From positions 1-64,000 of the forward strand of contig CAIQOV010000049.1 in NCBI GenBank assembly GCA_903873585.1: DNA of 64,000 nucleotides, in the 5' to 3' direction. Position 1 is the stretch's first letter, and each line of letters opens with the position of its first letter. Origin of the DNA: an uncultured Rhodobacterales bacterium (GTDB lineage: Bacteria > Pseudomonadota > Alphaproteobacteria > Rhodobacterales > Rhodobacteraceae). Under the pieces are notes generated by a model. The model was not told the DNA's origin. It saw only the letters and a program-made list of their open reading frames with translations, and did not search any database. This document shows positions 1 to 8,279 of the stretch, in pieces. Position numbers and translations under genes: made by a program.

Positions 1-66
1 GGTTTCACACCCCCCGGACCCCGCGCCAAAGCCGGGGGGTTTCACACCCCCCGGACCCCCCGTGGG
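1..66 (+). repeat. GC-rich hairpin repeat, two tandem units
   Basis: A 22-base unit reading GGTTTCACACCCCCCGGACC plus CC occurs at 1-22 and again at 38-59. The second copy sits in a longer context in which six G before TTTCACA pair with six C after it, giving a strong hairpin. A near-identical element lies in the opposite orientation at about 63298-63333. The stretch up to 113 otherwise shows only a small hairpin (AGGGGC/GCCCCT, about 86-102) and the first gene's ribosome site. Confidence 0.75.
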
Positions 67-113
67 ATATGTGTGCAAGTATGAAAGGGGCAAATGGCCC
101 CTGATGAGGCGGC

Positions 114-1124
114 GTGGCCCTGTTACAGACCCTTATTCTGCGCGTTATCACCACCGCTGTGACCCTGTTGGGCGTGGCGGTGATTGTGTTTTTTGTGATC
201 CGCGTGGTGCCGGGCAACCCGATTGCCATGATGCTGCCGCCGGGGGCTACGGCAGAGGATATTGCCAATCTGACGGCGATTTATGGCTTGGATAAGTCGA
301 TCCCGCAGCAGTTTTTCATCTGGGGCGCGGGGGTTTTGGGCGGGGATTTTGGCACGTCGATCACATTGAAACAGCCTGTGCTGGAGCTTGTCTTGGGGCG
401 GTTGCCGGCCACGTTAGAGCTGTCGGTGCTAGCATTGGTCATGGCGATTGTCATCGGCGGGGCGGCGGCGCTGACGGGAACGCGTCTGCGCGAGACGCGG
501 GTGGAAGGCGGGATCGACGTGGCGCAAGGTGTGGCGCTGTCGGTGCCGGATTTTCTGTGGGGCTTGGTGTTGATTTTGGTGTTTGGCGTGTTGGTGCCAG
601 TGTTCCAAATCTCGGGCCGTGTGACGCCTTCGCTGCAACTGCCGTTTGTGAGCAATTTTTACTTGGTCGAAAGCCTGTTGCGTTTGCGGTTTGATCTGAC
701 GTTGGATCTGTTGTCGCATATGCTGCTGCCAGCCTTGGCCTTGGCCATTCCGCTGGCGGCGATCATCGGGCAGCTTTTAAAGCAAAGCCTGAAAGAGACG
801 ATGCATCTGGATTATGTCACTTTGGCGCGCACGCAGGGCTATTCCGAGGCCAAGGTGATCTGGTCGCAGGCGCTGCCCAATGCGATTTTGCCGACGCTGA
901 CCTTGGTGGGGGTGCAGTTCACCTTTCTAATAGGCGGCACGGTGATTATCGAGCGGCTGTTTTCATATGAAGGCTTGGGCAACATGGCGATTGATGCGGT
1001 GATCAACCGCGATTTGCCGCTGATACAGGGCATTGTGATCTTGTTTGCTGTGATCTTCACCGGTGTGAACCTGTTGGTCGATCTGACCTATGCCGCTCTA
1101 AACCCAAGGCTGCGTCATGGCTGA
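114..1124 (+). CDS. dppB: Dipeptide/oligopeptide ABC transporter permease (DppB/OppB type)
   Basis: Inner-membrane permease of 336 residues, the usual length for the DppB/OppB family. An N-terminal membrane segment is followed by a periplasmic loop with the family-typical RVVPGNP region and a C-terminal permease core of about five helices. The loop around residues 235-255 (ARTQGYSEAKV then QALPNAILP) is the EAA coupling motif that contacts the ATPase. It starts at GTG with GAGG a few bases upstream. The next gene overlaps it by 8 bases, so it heads a four-gene operon. No substrate-binding protein is visible; it may lie upstream of the window. The exact substrate cannot be told from sequence; the symbol gives family membership only. 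Confidence 0.85.
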   Translation: MALLQTLILRVITTAVTLLGVAVIVFFVIRVVPGNPIAMMLPPGATAEDIANLTAIYGLDKSIPQQFFIWGAGVLGGDFGTSITLKQPVLELVLGRLPATLELSVLALVMAIVIGGAAALTGTRLRETRVEGGIDVAQGVALSVPDFLWGLVLILVFGVLVPVFQISGRVTPSLQLPFVSNFYLVESLLRLRFDLTLDLLSHMLLPALALAIPLAAIIGQLLKQSLKETMHLDYVTLARTQGYSEAKVIWSQALPNAILPTLTLVGVQFTFLIGGTVIIERLFSYEGLGNMAIDAVINRDLPLIQGIVILFAVIFTGVNLLVDLTYAALNPRLRHG

Positions 1125-1968
1125 GGGTCGGTTTCAAGTGCGCCGCAGGGCAGGCGTGCGGCTGTGGCTTTCGGCGGCTTGGCTGATCGTGCTGGTCATC
1201 GTGGCGCTGTTTGCGCCTTATATCGCGCCGAAAGACCCGCTTGAGCAGGATTTGTTCGCAGGCCGTTTGCCACCATTTTGGATGCATGGGGCGGATGCGG
1301 CGTTCTTGCTGGGCACTGACAGTCTTGGGCGTGACGTGCTAAGCCGGATCATCTTTGGCACCCGCATTGCGCTGACGGTGGCGCTGATTTCAGCCAGCCT
1401 GACCTGCTTTGTCGGCGCAGCACTTGGCCTGCTGGCGGGGTTTTATCGCGGCTGGGTCGATGTGGTTATGTCGCGCTTTATCGACATTTGGATGGCCTTT
1501 CCGCCGGTTCTCTTCTCGATCCTGCTGATTGCTGTCATCGGGCCGGGCCTGTTTTCGATCATCTTGGCGATTGTGGTGATCGACTGGACCCGCTTTGCCC
1601 GCGTGATCAGGGCCGAGGCGATGGCGCAGGGCGCGATGGACTATGTCGCATCAGCCCGCGTGGCGGGGCGGGGGCGGTTTGGCATCTTGCTGCGCGAGAT
1701 TTTGCCCAATGTGCTGCCGATTATCGTGGTGCTGCTGACGCTGGAAATGGGCATTGCGGTGATTGTAGAGGCGATTTTGTCTTTCGTGAACCTGTCGATT
1801 TCCACCGATGACCCGACATGGGGCGGCATGATTTCGGAAGGGCGCACATCTATCCACCAAGCGTGGTGGGTGCTGGTTTTCCCGCTGATTACGTTGTTCT
1901 TGACCGTGCTGTCGTTTTCACAACTGGGCGAGGGGTTGAAGAACCGCTTCGATCCGGTGCTGCGATGA
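1117..1968 (+). CDS. dppC: Dipeptide/oligopeptide ABC transporter permease (DppC/OppC type)
   Basis: Second membrane subunit, 283 residues. It has the OppC N-terminal helix followed by APKDP and the family signature LGTDSLGRDVLSR near residues 64-76. The EAA-like coupling loop is SARVAGRGRFGILLREILPN around residues 179-198. It starts inside the end of the upstream permease gene and overlaps the downstream ATPase start by ATGA, which implies translational coupling. It should form a heterodimeric channel with the preceding protein. Confidence 0.85.
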   Translation: MAEGRFQVRRRAGVRLWLSAAWLIVLVIVALFAPYIAPKDPLEQDLFAGRLPPFWMHGADAAFLLGTDSLGRDVLSRIIFGTRIALTVALISASLTCFVGAALGLLAGFYRGWVDVVMSRFIDIWMAFPPVLFSILLIAVIGPGLFSIILAIVVIDWTRFARVIRAEAMAQGAMDYVASARVAGRGRFGILLREILPNVLPIIVVLLTLEMGIAVIVEAILSFVNLSISTDDPTWGGMISEGRTSIHQAWWVLVFPLITLFLTVLSFSQLGEGLKNRFDPVLR

Positions 1969-2813
1969 GCTATTTGTCAGTGCGCAACCTGTCAGCACGG
2001 GTCAAGGGCGGCGGGCCCTTGCTGCGCGATGTGTCGTTGAATGTGGCTGTGGGCGAAGTGCGCGGCTTGGTTGGCGAAAGCGGTGCGGGCAAGTCGATGA
2101 TCGGCAAGGCGGTTTTGGGGATTTTGCCCAAGGCGGTTGAGATTACATCGGGCCAGATTATGCTGGACGGGGTTGATCTTTTGGCACTTCCCCCCGCCCA
2201 GCGCCGCATCAAGGTCGGGGCCACCTGTGCGCTTATTCCGCAAGACCCGCTGACGGCGCTGAACCCCTCACGCCGGATTGGGCCGCAGATCACCGACCGA
2301 TTGGTGGATATTCTGGGCTGGACGCGGCAGCGGGCCGAAGAGCGCGCCTTGGCCTTGCTGGGCGAGGTGCAAATCACCAACCCCGCCCGCGTGCTGCGGC
2401 AATATCCGCATGAACTGTCGGGCGGAATGCGCCAACGCATTCTGATCGCATCCGCCTTTGCGGCGGAACCAAAGCTGATCGTGGCGGACGAGCCGACAAC
2501 CGCCTTGGATGTGACGGTGCAAAAGCAGATCCTAAAGCTGATCGCGGCGCTGCAAGTGCGGCATGGCACGGCTCTGCTGTTTGTGACGCACGATTTGGGC
2601 GTGGTCAGCAAGGTGTGCCAGAAGCTGTCGGTGCTTTATGCGGGCAAGGTGGTGGAAGACAGCGCGGTCGCTGATTTCTTTACTGCGCCCAAACACCCCT
2701 ATTCCGCAGCCCTGCTGGCCGCGACGCCGAAATACACCGACCCTTCGGCAGGCTTGCAGCCTGTGCCCGAAGCCGTGATCGCCGCCGTTCGGGCAGAGGT
2801 GGGGCATGGCTGA
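1965..2813 (+). CDS. dppD: Peptide ABC transporter ATP-binding protein (DppD type)
   Basis: ATPase subunit of 282 residues. Visible motifs are Walker A GESGAGKS, ABC signature LSGGMRQR, Walker B LIVADEPTTALD and the switch-loop histidine THD. The C-terminal region has the HPYS-containing oligopeptide-transporter extension. The start at ATG 1965 (MSYLSVRN) overlaps the upstream stop codon as ATGA. A longer in-frame opening from 1818 lies inside the permease gene and is rejected. It pairs with the next ATPase to drive import. Confidence 0.85.
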   Translation: MSYLSVRNLSARVKGGGPLLRDVSLNVAVGEVRGLVGESGAGKSMIGKAVLGILPKAVEITSGQIMLDGVDLLALPPAQRRIKVGATCALIPQDPLTALNPSRRIGPQITDRLVDILGWTRQRAEERALALLGEVQITNPARVLRQYPHELSGGMRQRILIASAFAAEPKLIVADEPTTALDVTVQKQILKLIAALQVRHGTALLFVTHDLGVVSKVCQKLSVLYAGKVVEDSAVADFFTAPKHPYSAALLAATPKYTDPSAGLQPVPEAVIAAVRAEVGHG

Positions 2814-3606
2814 CCTGTACACCATCACCGACCTGCATCTGTCTTTGGCAGATATGACGCGCAAGCCCTTGTTCGGGCTGGCACCTAGGTTGGATATCTT
2901 GAAGGGCCTAAGCTTCAGCATCGAAAAAGGCGCGGTGCTGGGGATTGTGGGCGGGTCAGGGTCGGGCAAGTCAACGCTGGGGCGGGCCTTGGTGCGGTTG
3001 TTGGAACCTTCGGGCGGGCGGGTTGTGTTTGACGGGGCCGATATCACCCACCTGTCCGACGCCGAATTGCGCCCCCTGCGGCGCAGGTTTCAGATGATCT
3101 TCCAAGACCCGATGAGCAGCCTGAACCCGCGCCACCGTGTTGGCACGATCATCGCCGAGCCGTTGCGGCTGCACGGGTTTGACGGCATCGCTGCGCGGGT
3201 GCTGCGCGCGCTAGACCATGTGGGCCTGCCCAAAGAATTCGCGCAGCGCTACCCGCATGAATTGTCAGGCGGGCAGCGGCAAAGGGTGGGCATCGCGCGG
3301 GCGATTGCGCTAGAGCCGGATTTTATACTGGCCGATGAGATTGTGTCGGGTCTTGATGTCTCTTCCCAAGCGCAGGTGCTGAACCTGTTGGAACGCTTGG
3401 TGGCAGACCTTGGGATGACGCTGGCCTTCATCTCGCACGATCTAAGCGTGGTGCGGCGGTTGTGTCAGCGGGTGATGGTGTTGCAGCACGGGCAGATCGT
3501 CGAGAACCGCAAAACGGCCGCGCTGTTTGCCGACCCGCAGGCGCAATACACCCGCGACTTGCTGGGGGCCATTCCGCTGCCTGACCCAAATCAGGTGTGG
3601 GTCTAA
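2806..3606 (+). CDS. dppF: Peptide ABC transporter ATP-binding protein (DppF type)
   Basis: Second ATPase, 266 residues. It has Walker A GGSGSGKS, signature LSGGQRQR, an H-loop SHD and a Walker B reading FILADEIVSGLD, where isoleucine replaces the more usual proline of DEP; catalytic Asp-Glu are kept. It overlaps the upstream gene by 8 bases and ends the operon. About 80 bases without an obvious strong terminator separate it from pyrF. Confidence 0.85.
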   Translation: MADLYTITDLHLSLADMTRKPLFGLAPRLDILKGLSFSIEKGAVLGIVGGSGSGKSTLGRALVRLLEPSGGRVVFDGADITHLSDAELRPLRRRFQMIFQDPMSSLNPRHRVGTIIAEPLRLHGFDGIAARVLRALDHVGLPKEFAQRYPHELSGGQRQRVGIARAIALEPDFILADEIVSGLDVSSQAQVLNLLERLVADLGMTLAFISHDLSVVRRLCQRVMVLQHGQIVENRKTAALFADPQAQYTRDLLGAIPLPDPNQVWV

Positions 3607-3686
3607 GGAACCGGTGACCCGACCAGCCGGGAAGGCTTGACAGCGCGGCGCAGTCGTTGCAACTGGGCGCGAAACAGGGGGCATTT

Positions 3687-4385
3687 ATGACAAAACATTC
3701 TGACGACCGACTGATTGTGGCGCTTGATGTGCCCAACCTGATCCAAGGCATGGCGCTGGTGGACCGGCTTGGTGACAGCGTAAGCTTTTACAAGATCGGG
3801 CTGGGGATGCTGACCGGCGGCGGCTTGGCCTTGGCGAACGAGCTGAAGCAAGAGCGCGGCAAGCGGGTGTTCTTGGACATGAAGCTGTTCGATATTGGCG
3901 CGACGATTGAGGCCGCCGTGCGGGGGCTAGCGCAATATGACCTTGATTTCCTGACCGTCCACGGCGACCCGCAAGTGGTGCGCGCGGCGGCAGAGGGTAA
4001 GGCGGGGTCGGATATGAAGATCTTGGCCGTGACGGTGCTGACATCATTAGACCGCGCCGATCTGGACGCGAACCTGATCAAAGCGGGCGATATTGCCCAG
4101 ATCACGCTAGAACGCGCCGCCCGCGCGTTAGAGGCGGGGGCGGATGGGGTGATCGCCTCACCCCAAGAAGCAGCGATGATCCGCGCTTTGCCACAAGCGC
4201 GCGGCAAGCTGATCGTCACCCCCGGCGTGCGACCAGCGGGGGCAGCGCAGGGCGACCAAAAGCGCATCGCGACCCCCGCGCAGGCAATTGCCGACGGCGC
4301 CGACCATATCGTGGTGGGGCGGCCTATCTGGCAGGCGAGCGACCCTGCGGCGGCGGCGCGGGCGATTGTGGCGGGGTTGGGGTAG
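3687..4385 (+). CDS. pyrF: Orotidine 5'-phosphate decarboxylase
   Basis: Last step of UMP synthesis, converting OMP to UMP plus CO2 in the cytoplasm. The protein of 232 residues has the TIM-barrel order seen in PyrF: LIVALDVP near the N-terminus, the catalytic block FLDMKLFDI (Asp-x-Lys-x-x-Asp), TVHGD, a late TPGVRP and the phosphate-binding VVGRPIW. ATG 3687 is chosen because AGGGGG lies at a good distance; an upstream in-frame start at 3657 is less likely. Confidence 0.93.
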   Translation: MTKHSDDRLIVALDVPNLIQGMALVDRLGDSVSFYKIGLGMLTGGGLALANELKQERGKRVFLDMKLFDIGATIEAAVRGLAQYDLDFLTVHGDPQVVRAAAEGKAGSDMKILAVTVLTSLDRADLDANLIKAGDIAQITLERAARALEAGADGVIASPQEAAMIRALPQARGKLIVTPGVRPAGAAQGDQKRIATPAQAIADGADHIVVGRPIWQASDPAAAARAIVAGLG

Positions 4386-4392
4386 GCTTTTT

Positions 4393-5454
4393 CTAAAGAT
4401 ACGACTTGATCACGTCTTCAATTTTGCTGCTGTGCGCATATAGGTCGGAGAGCGATTCAATCTGAACGCGCTCTTCGCTCTTTTCCGCATTGAAAAACCC
4501 AACATGACGGGCGGATTTTGCATTAAAGTAAAGCCTGCAAACCGGCTTTCTGTTGTTGTCGTCAACGAATATGCTGCAATAGCTTTTTGCATCGCGCATG
4601 GTCACCCGATCTACAGGTGCAACGCGGGCTGCGATGGCGCGCACAATCATAAAAGCCTGAATTTCTTCCTGCGTCGTTATGATTTCTGATTGCTCTAGGG
4701 CCTGTGACGATTTTTCGATGTTAGAATCTACAGTCAAAATCTCTGGACGAAAGGCAACATTTAGCTTTTCACGTATGCGATCACGAATGACTTCATCTAG
4801 CGAAGCTTGGATGGAGGGTCTGAGTTGTTCTAATACGCTCTTTGTCAAACTTCCTTCATAAATTTGCTTTGCAACCAGTTTTGTAAATTCATCATCTGGA
4901 TTTTCCAGTTGTGTCCTAATATAAGTGGCTGCGGCTTTACGATACTTTATTGTTGAAGCGGTTTCTAAAATCTTATCAATTGAAAAATTTTCTTTTGCGA
5001 ATTTTGAAAATTCCGAAATTTGCTTTTCGTCATAGGCCTGCAAATCGAAAACAAAGAAAGGTTTCTTGTCCATTTTGTTTGGTTCATCAACGTCAGAAAA
5101 GAACCACACTTCTCTTCCATTTGTTAATATTGCAAGTCTTGCCTCAGTGACTGCGAAATAACGATACAACTGACTAAACTGCGCTGCGCCGAGCGACATG
5201 GTAATTGGTTTTACCTCTATTAATACAGCAAGCTTGCCACCGATGCGTAAGGCGAAATCAACTTTTTCACCCTTCTTCAAGCCTACATCTGCAACAAATT
5301 CAGGAATGACTTCTTCAAGATTGAATACATCATAGCCGAGTGTTTGAATTAAAGGCAGGATAACTGAGGTCTTCGTGGCCTCTTCGGTCAGGGCGTGCTT
5401 CATCGCATGGCGAGAGCGACTTTCAAGTTCCTTGATGCGTTCAGATAAGTCCAT
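4393..5454 (-). CDS. Putative type I/IV restriction-type endonuclease (HsdR N-terminal-like PD-(D/E)xK domain)
   Basis: Protein of 353 residues beginning MDLSERIKELESRSRHAM. An N-terminal segment resembles the HsdR N-terminal nuclease domain. It has a Glu-containing helix (TEEATKTSVILP, about 23-34), PEF at 51-53, then Asp66 in VDFAL and Glu80-Val-Lys82 in LIEVKP, which gives the D-x13-ExK spacing of PD-(D/E)xK nucleases. No helicase, methylase or specificity gene is adjacent. The rest (about 120-353) is helical and unassigned. Base composition is clearly more AT-rich than the neighbours, including its 90-base upstream flank, suggesting horizontal acquisition. It is convergent with pyrF with only 7 bases between. 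The role is inferred (nuclease or defence-like), not shown. Confidence 0.6.
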   Translation of the reverse strand: MDLSERIKELESRSRHAMKHALTEEATKTSVILPLIQTLGYDVFNLEEVIPEFVADVGLKKGEKVDFALRIGGKLAVLIEVKPITMSLGAAQFSQLYRYFAVTEARLAILTNGREVWFFSDVDEPNKMDKKPFFVFDLQAYDEKQISEFSKFAKENFSIDKILETASTIKYRKAAATYIRTQLENPDDEFTKLVAKQIYEGSLTKSVLEQLRPSIQASLDEVIRDRIREKLNVAFRPEILTVDSNIEKSSQALEQSEIITTQEEIQAFMIVRAIAARVAPVDRVTMRDAKSYCSIFVDDNNRKPVCRLYFNAKSARHVGFFNAEKSEERVQIESLSDLYAHSSKIEDVIKSYL

Positions 5455-5659
5455 TGCACCCTCTCGGTGGAAATTTTTGATTCAAGATATGAAAAGACGT
5501 TCGGGTCTATTCTTGATTTGTTAGAGTAAATAGCGCCCGCGACGAATGTTTTCATCTTTCGCGGCAATAATACAACTAAAGTTTACACCTTACAAGCACC
5601 TCTTCGCAAACCGCAGACACTTCTGCAACCCCTCCCCCCATGCTACCCTCCCCCGCATC

Positions 5660-6913
5660 ATGCCCAGCCTGTGTCGCGATTGCCTTTCTCTTTTCCCCAG
5701 CGGTGCGCGGTGTCCCACCTGTCGCAGCCCGCGCATTGTGGCGCACGGGGAACTGGAAAGCCTTTCCATCGCCCATATGGATTGTGACGCTTTTTATGCC
5801 AGCGTCGAAAAGCGCGATGATCCGGCGTTGCGCGATCAGCCGGTGATTGTGGGCGGCGGGGCGCGGGGGGTGGTTTCGACCTGTTGTTATCTGGCGCGCA
5901 TTCATGGCGTGCGCTCTGCCATGCCGATGTTTCAGGCGCTGAAGCTGTGCCCGAATGCGGTGGTGGTGAAGCCGCGGATGCAGGTTTATGTCGACACCTC
6001 ACGCCAGATCCGCGCTTTGATGGAGGCCTTGACGCCTGCCATCGAACCTCTGTCACTGGACGAGGCATTTTTAGACCTGACCGGCACCGCCCGCCTGCAC
6101 GGCGCGCCGCCGGCGGTGATGCTGGCGCAGTTGGTGCAGCAGATCGAGGTGCAGGTGGGGGTGACGGGGTCGATCGGGCTGTCGCACAACAAGTTTCTGG
6201 CCAAGATCGCATCAGACCTTGATAAGCCGCGCGGGTTTTCGATCATCGGGCTGGCCGAGACGGCTGAGTTTCTGCGCCCCAAGCCTTTGCGCATTTTGTG
6301 GGGCGTGGGGGCGGCGACCCAAGCCTCGTTAGAAGCGGCGGGCATTCGCACCATCGCCGACCTGTTGCGCTGGGATAGGGGCGATTTGCAGGCGCGCTTT
6401 GGGCAGATGGGCGAGCGGTTGTATCATCTGGCGCGGGGGCAAGATCACCGACGGGTGTCGCGCGATGAGAAGGTGAAGTCGATTTCCAAAGAAACCACGT
6501 TCTTTGAGGATACCGCAGATCTTGATTTGCTCGATGGCCATATCTGGCGGCTGTCAGAGCAGGTGGCCGACCGTGCCAAGGCCAAGCGGCTGGCAGGGCG
6601 CACGGTGACGCTCAAGCTAAAGCGCGGCGATTTTCAACTGATCACGCGGCGCAGCACTTTGGGCGATGCAACGCAGTTGACCGACCGCATCTACCGCGCC
6701 GCACGCGATTTGTTTGTGCAGGCGGCGGGGAAGGGGCCGTTTCGGTTGATTGGCGTTGGGATTTCTGACCTATGTGGCGAAGACCAAGCCGACCAGTCGC
6801 CCGATCTGTTAGACCCAGACGCCACCAAGCGCGCCGCAGCCGAACGCGCCGCCGATGCCATTCGCGCACGTTTCGGGCCAGAGGCGATTATCAAAGGCCG
6901 TTCGCTGCGCTGA
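5660..6913 (+). CDS. dinB: DNA polymerase IV (Y family) with N-terminal CxxC pair
   Basis: Translesion polymerase of 417 residues. Catalytic Y-family motifs are HMDCDAFYASVE (metal-binding Asp) and SLDEAFLDLT (Asp-Glu pair), followed by SIGLSHNKFLAKIASD, the HhH region and a little-finger domain. ATG 5660 (MPSLCRDC) is chosen because the added N-terminus carries Cys5-x2-Cys8 and Cys18-x2-Cys21, a plausible zinc knuckle ahead of the catalytic core. A further upstream start at 5546 is in AT-rich non-coding-like sequence. It ends with its stop directly abutting the stop of the next, convergent gene. No clear LexA box was found upstream. No beta-clamp motif was assigned with confidence. Confidence 0.9.
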   Translation: MPSLCRDCLSLFPSGARCPTCRSPRIVAHGELESLSIAHMDCDAFYASVEKRDDPALRDQPVIVGGGARGVVSTCCYLARIHGVRSAMPMFQALKLCPNAVVVKPRMQVYVDTSRQIRALMEALTPAIEPLSLDEAFLDLTGTARLHGAPPAVMLAQLVQQIEVQVGVTGSIGLSHNKFLAKIASDLDKPRGFSIIGLAETAEFLRPKPLRILWGVGAATQASLEAAGIRTIADLLRWDRGDLQARFGQMGERLYHLARGQDHRRVSRDEKVKSISKETTFFEDTADLDLLDGHIWRLSEQVADRAKAKRLAGRTVTLKLKRGDFQLITRRSTLGDATQLTDRIYRAARDLFVQAAGKGPFRLIGVGISDLCGEDQADQSPDLLDPDATKRAAAERAADAIRARFGPEAIIKGRSLR

Positions 6914-7804
6914 TCATTCTGCCGCAATGGGCAGGGCTTGGCGGCCTATCGCAGCCAATTCGCCCACAACGCGGTTGATGCGCTGACAAAAGGCCGAAAA
7001 GTTGGGCAGCGGTTCGACCTTGCGTTCGTCCAAGTACAGCGAGCGGTCGATTTCCACCTGTACGACGTGCTTGTTTGACACAGGGTGCCCGTAGGCTTGG
7101 GAAATATAGGCCCCCGCAAAGGGCGAATTGCGCGCCACGCGAAAGCCTGCGTTGGTAAAGATCGCCTCGACCTGATCGACCACGCCGCGTGCTGCGGCAG
7201 CGCCAAAGCGGTCGCCCAGCACGACTTGTGGGGTTTGTTGGCCGGGGCGCATATGGGCGGCAATCGCCTCGTGCGGCATAGAGTGGCAGTCGATCAGAAT
7301 CGCCTCGCCGAAAGCGGTGTGGGTTTCGTCGATCACCCCCTGCAAAGCGGTGTGCCACGGGTGCCAATGGGCGTTTATACGGGCTTGCGCCGCAGCGCGT
7401 GTGATCTTGCCATGATAAATCGCCCGCCCGCCTGCGACCACACGGGGAATCACCCCAAGGCCTGATGCGATGCGCGGATTATGCGCGCCGCGTGGCACGT
7501 CTTCGATCACGGCGGGGTCAAGCTCATCAGCGCCCCGGTTCAGGTCGATGTAGGCACGCGGCGCTGTGGCGCACAACAGGGGCGCGCCACACAGCGGGGC
7601 GCGGGCGAAAAGCCTGTCAACATAGGCATCTTCCGAGGATCGCAGCACCAAAGGGGCCAAAGGGCTGGCCTCTAGAAAGGCCTGCGGGTAATCGCGGCCC
7701 GAGTGGGGTGAAGAAAAGATGACAGAGGTCTGCTGCCGCACGGGGCGGATCAGACGAAACGCCAGATCTGGCGCAAGCAGGGTGATCTTATCTTCCATCC
7801 CCAT
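6914..7804 (-). CDS. N-formylglutamate amidohydrolase family protein
   Basis: About 296 residues. The family is metal-dependent and releases formate from N-formylglutamate in some histidine-degradation pathways; related members act on other N-acyl amino acids. Visible motifs are SSPHSGRDYP near residue 30, the internal DCHSMP and GDRFG, and a late EVQVEIDRSLY-like block (VVQVEIDRSLY), all typical of this family. No other hut gene is nearby, so the substrate is uncertain. The start could be 7804 (MGMEDK) or 7798 (MEDK); neither has a strong ribosome site. Its stop codon abuts that of dinB with no spacer. Confidence 0.8.
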   Translation of the reverse strand: MGMEDKITLLAPDLAFRLIRPVRQQTSVIFSSPHSGRDYPQAFLEASPLAPLVLRSSEDAYVDRLFARAPLCGAPLLCATAPRAYIDLNRGADELDPAVIEDVPRGAHNPRIASGLGVIPRVVAGGRAIYHGKITRAAAQARINAHWHPWHTALQGVIDETHTAFGEAILIDCHSMPHEAIAAHMRPGQQTPQVVLGDRFGAAAARGVVDQVEAIFTNAGFRVARNSPFAGAYISQAYGHPVSNKHVVQVEIDRSLYLDERKVEPLPNFSAFCQRINRVVGELAAIGRQALPIAAE

Positions 7805-7933
7805 AGCATAGCGGAATAAAGACAGATGGAGAAAGCCCTTGAACAGGCTGACGACTCTGTTTAATAGACCCGTCACCGACGCGGTTCCGCCCGCGTCCTT
7901 TTATTTGGGCAAGGCGGGATCTGGCGGCAAGGC

Positions 7934-8008
7934 GGGCGGTTAGCTCAGCGGTAGAGCACTACGTTGACATCGTAGTGGCCACTGGTTCGATCCCAGTACC
8001 GCCCACCA
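7934..8008 (+). tRNA. tRNA-Val (anticodon GAC)
   Basis: Full cloverleaf of 75 bases with encoded CCA. Acceptor stem GGGCGGT (7934-7940) pairs with ACCGCCC (7998-8004), followed by A and CCA. The D arm contains AGCTCAGCGGTAGAGC. The anticodon stem CTACG/CGTAG closes the loop TTGACAT, giving anticodon GAC for valine. The T arm contains GGTTCGATCC. It is probably transcribed on its own or with rpmJ 73 bases downstream. Confidence 0.97.
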
Positions 8009-8081
8009 TTCATCGCTGGTCGCAAGGCCAGTACAGTTTTCAATTGGCGCGTAGACGCGCCGCGAACCAGAGGAGACAGCC

Positions 8082-8207
8082 ATGAAGGTTGCAAACTCAC
8101 TCCGCTCGCTGAAGACGCGTCATCGCGATTGCCAAGTCGTGCGCCGTAAAGGCCGCGTCTATGTGATCAACAAGACGCAAAAGCGTTACAAGGCCCGTCA
8201 GGGTTGA
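8082..8207 (+). CDS. rpmJ: Ribosomal protein L36 (bL36)
   Basis: Small basic protein of 41 residues starting [17 protein letters not shown] and ending KRYKARQG. This is the alphaproteobacterial L36 form. It keeps a single Cys at position 17 and lacks the full zinc-binding Cys3-His set found in the zinc-dependent version. AGGAGA lies 6-12 bases ahead of the ATG. It is a stand-alone gene, which is common for L36 outside the spc operon in this group, with its own terminator downstream. Confidence 0.97.
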   Translation: MKVANSLRSLKTRHRDCQVVRRKGRVYVINKTQKRYKARQG

Positions 8208-8233
8208 GGATCGCTTTTCAGCACGGTTGATGG

Positions 8234-8261
8234 GCCGCCAGGGTAACCTCGGCGGCTTTTT
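8234..8261 (+). terminator. Rho-independent terminator after rpmJ
   Basis: GCCGCCAGG pairs with CCT and GGCGGC (one bulged C) around a GTAA loop, followed by TTTTT. It lies 27 bases after the rpmJ stop. Confidence 0.88.
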
Positions 8262-8279
8262 CATGTCTGGAGACTGCCC

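Noticed and set aside
5455-5659. LexA box (GTTC-N7-GTTC) for dinB
   Set aside because: The nearest sequence, GTTCGGGTCTATTC, has one half-site and wrong second half.
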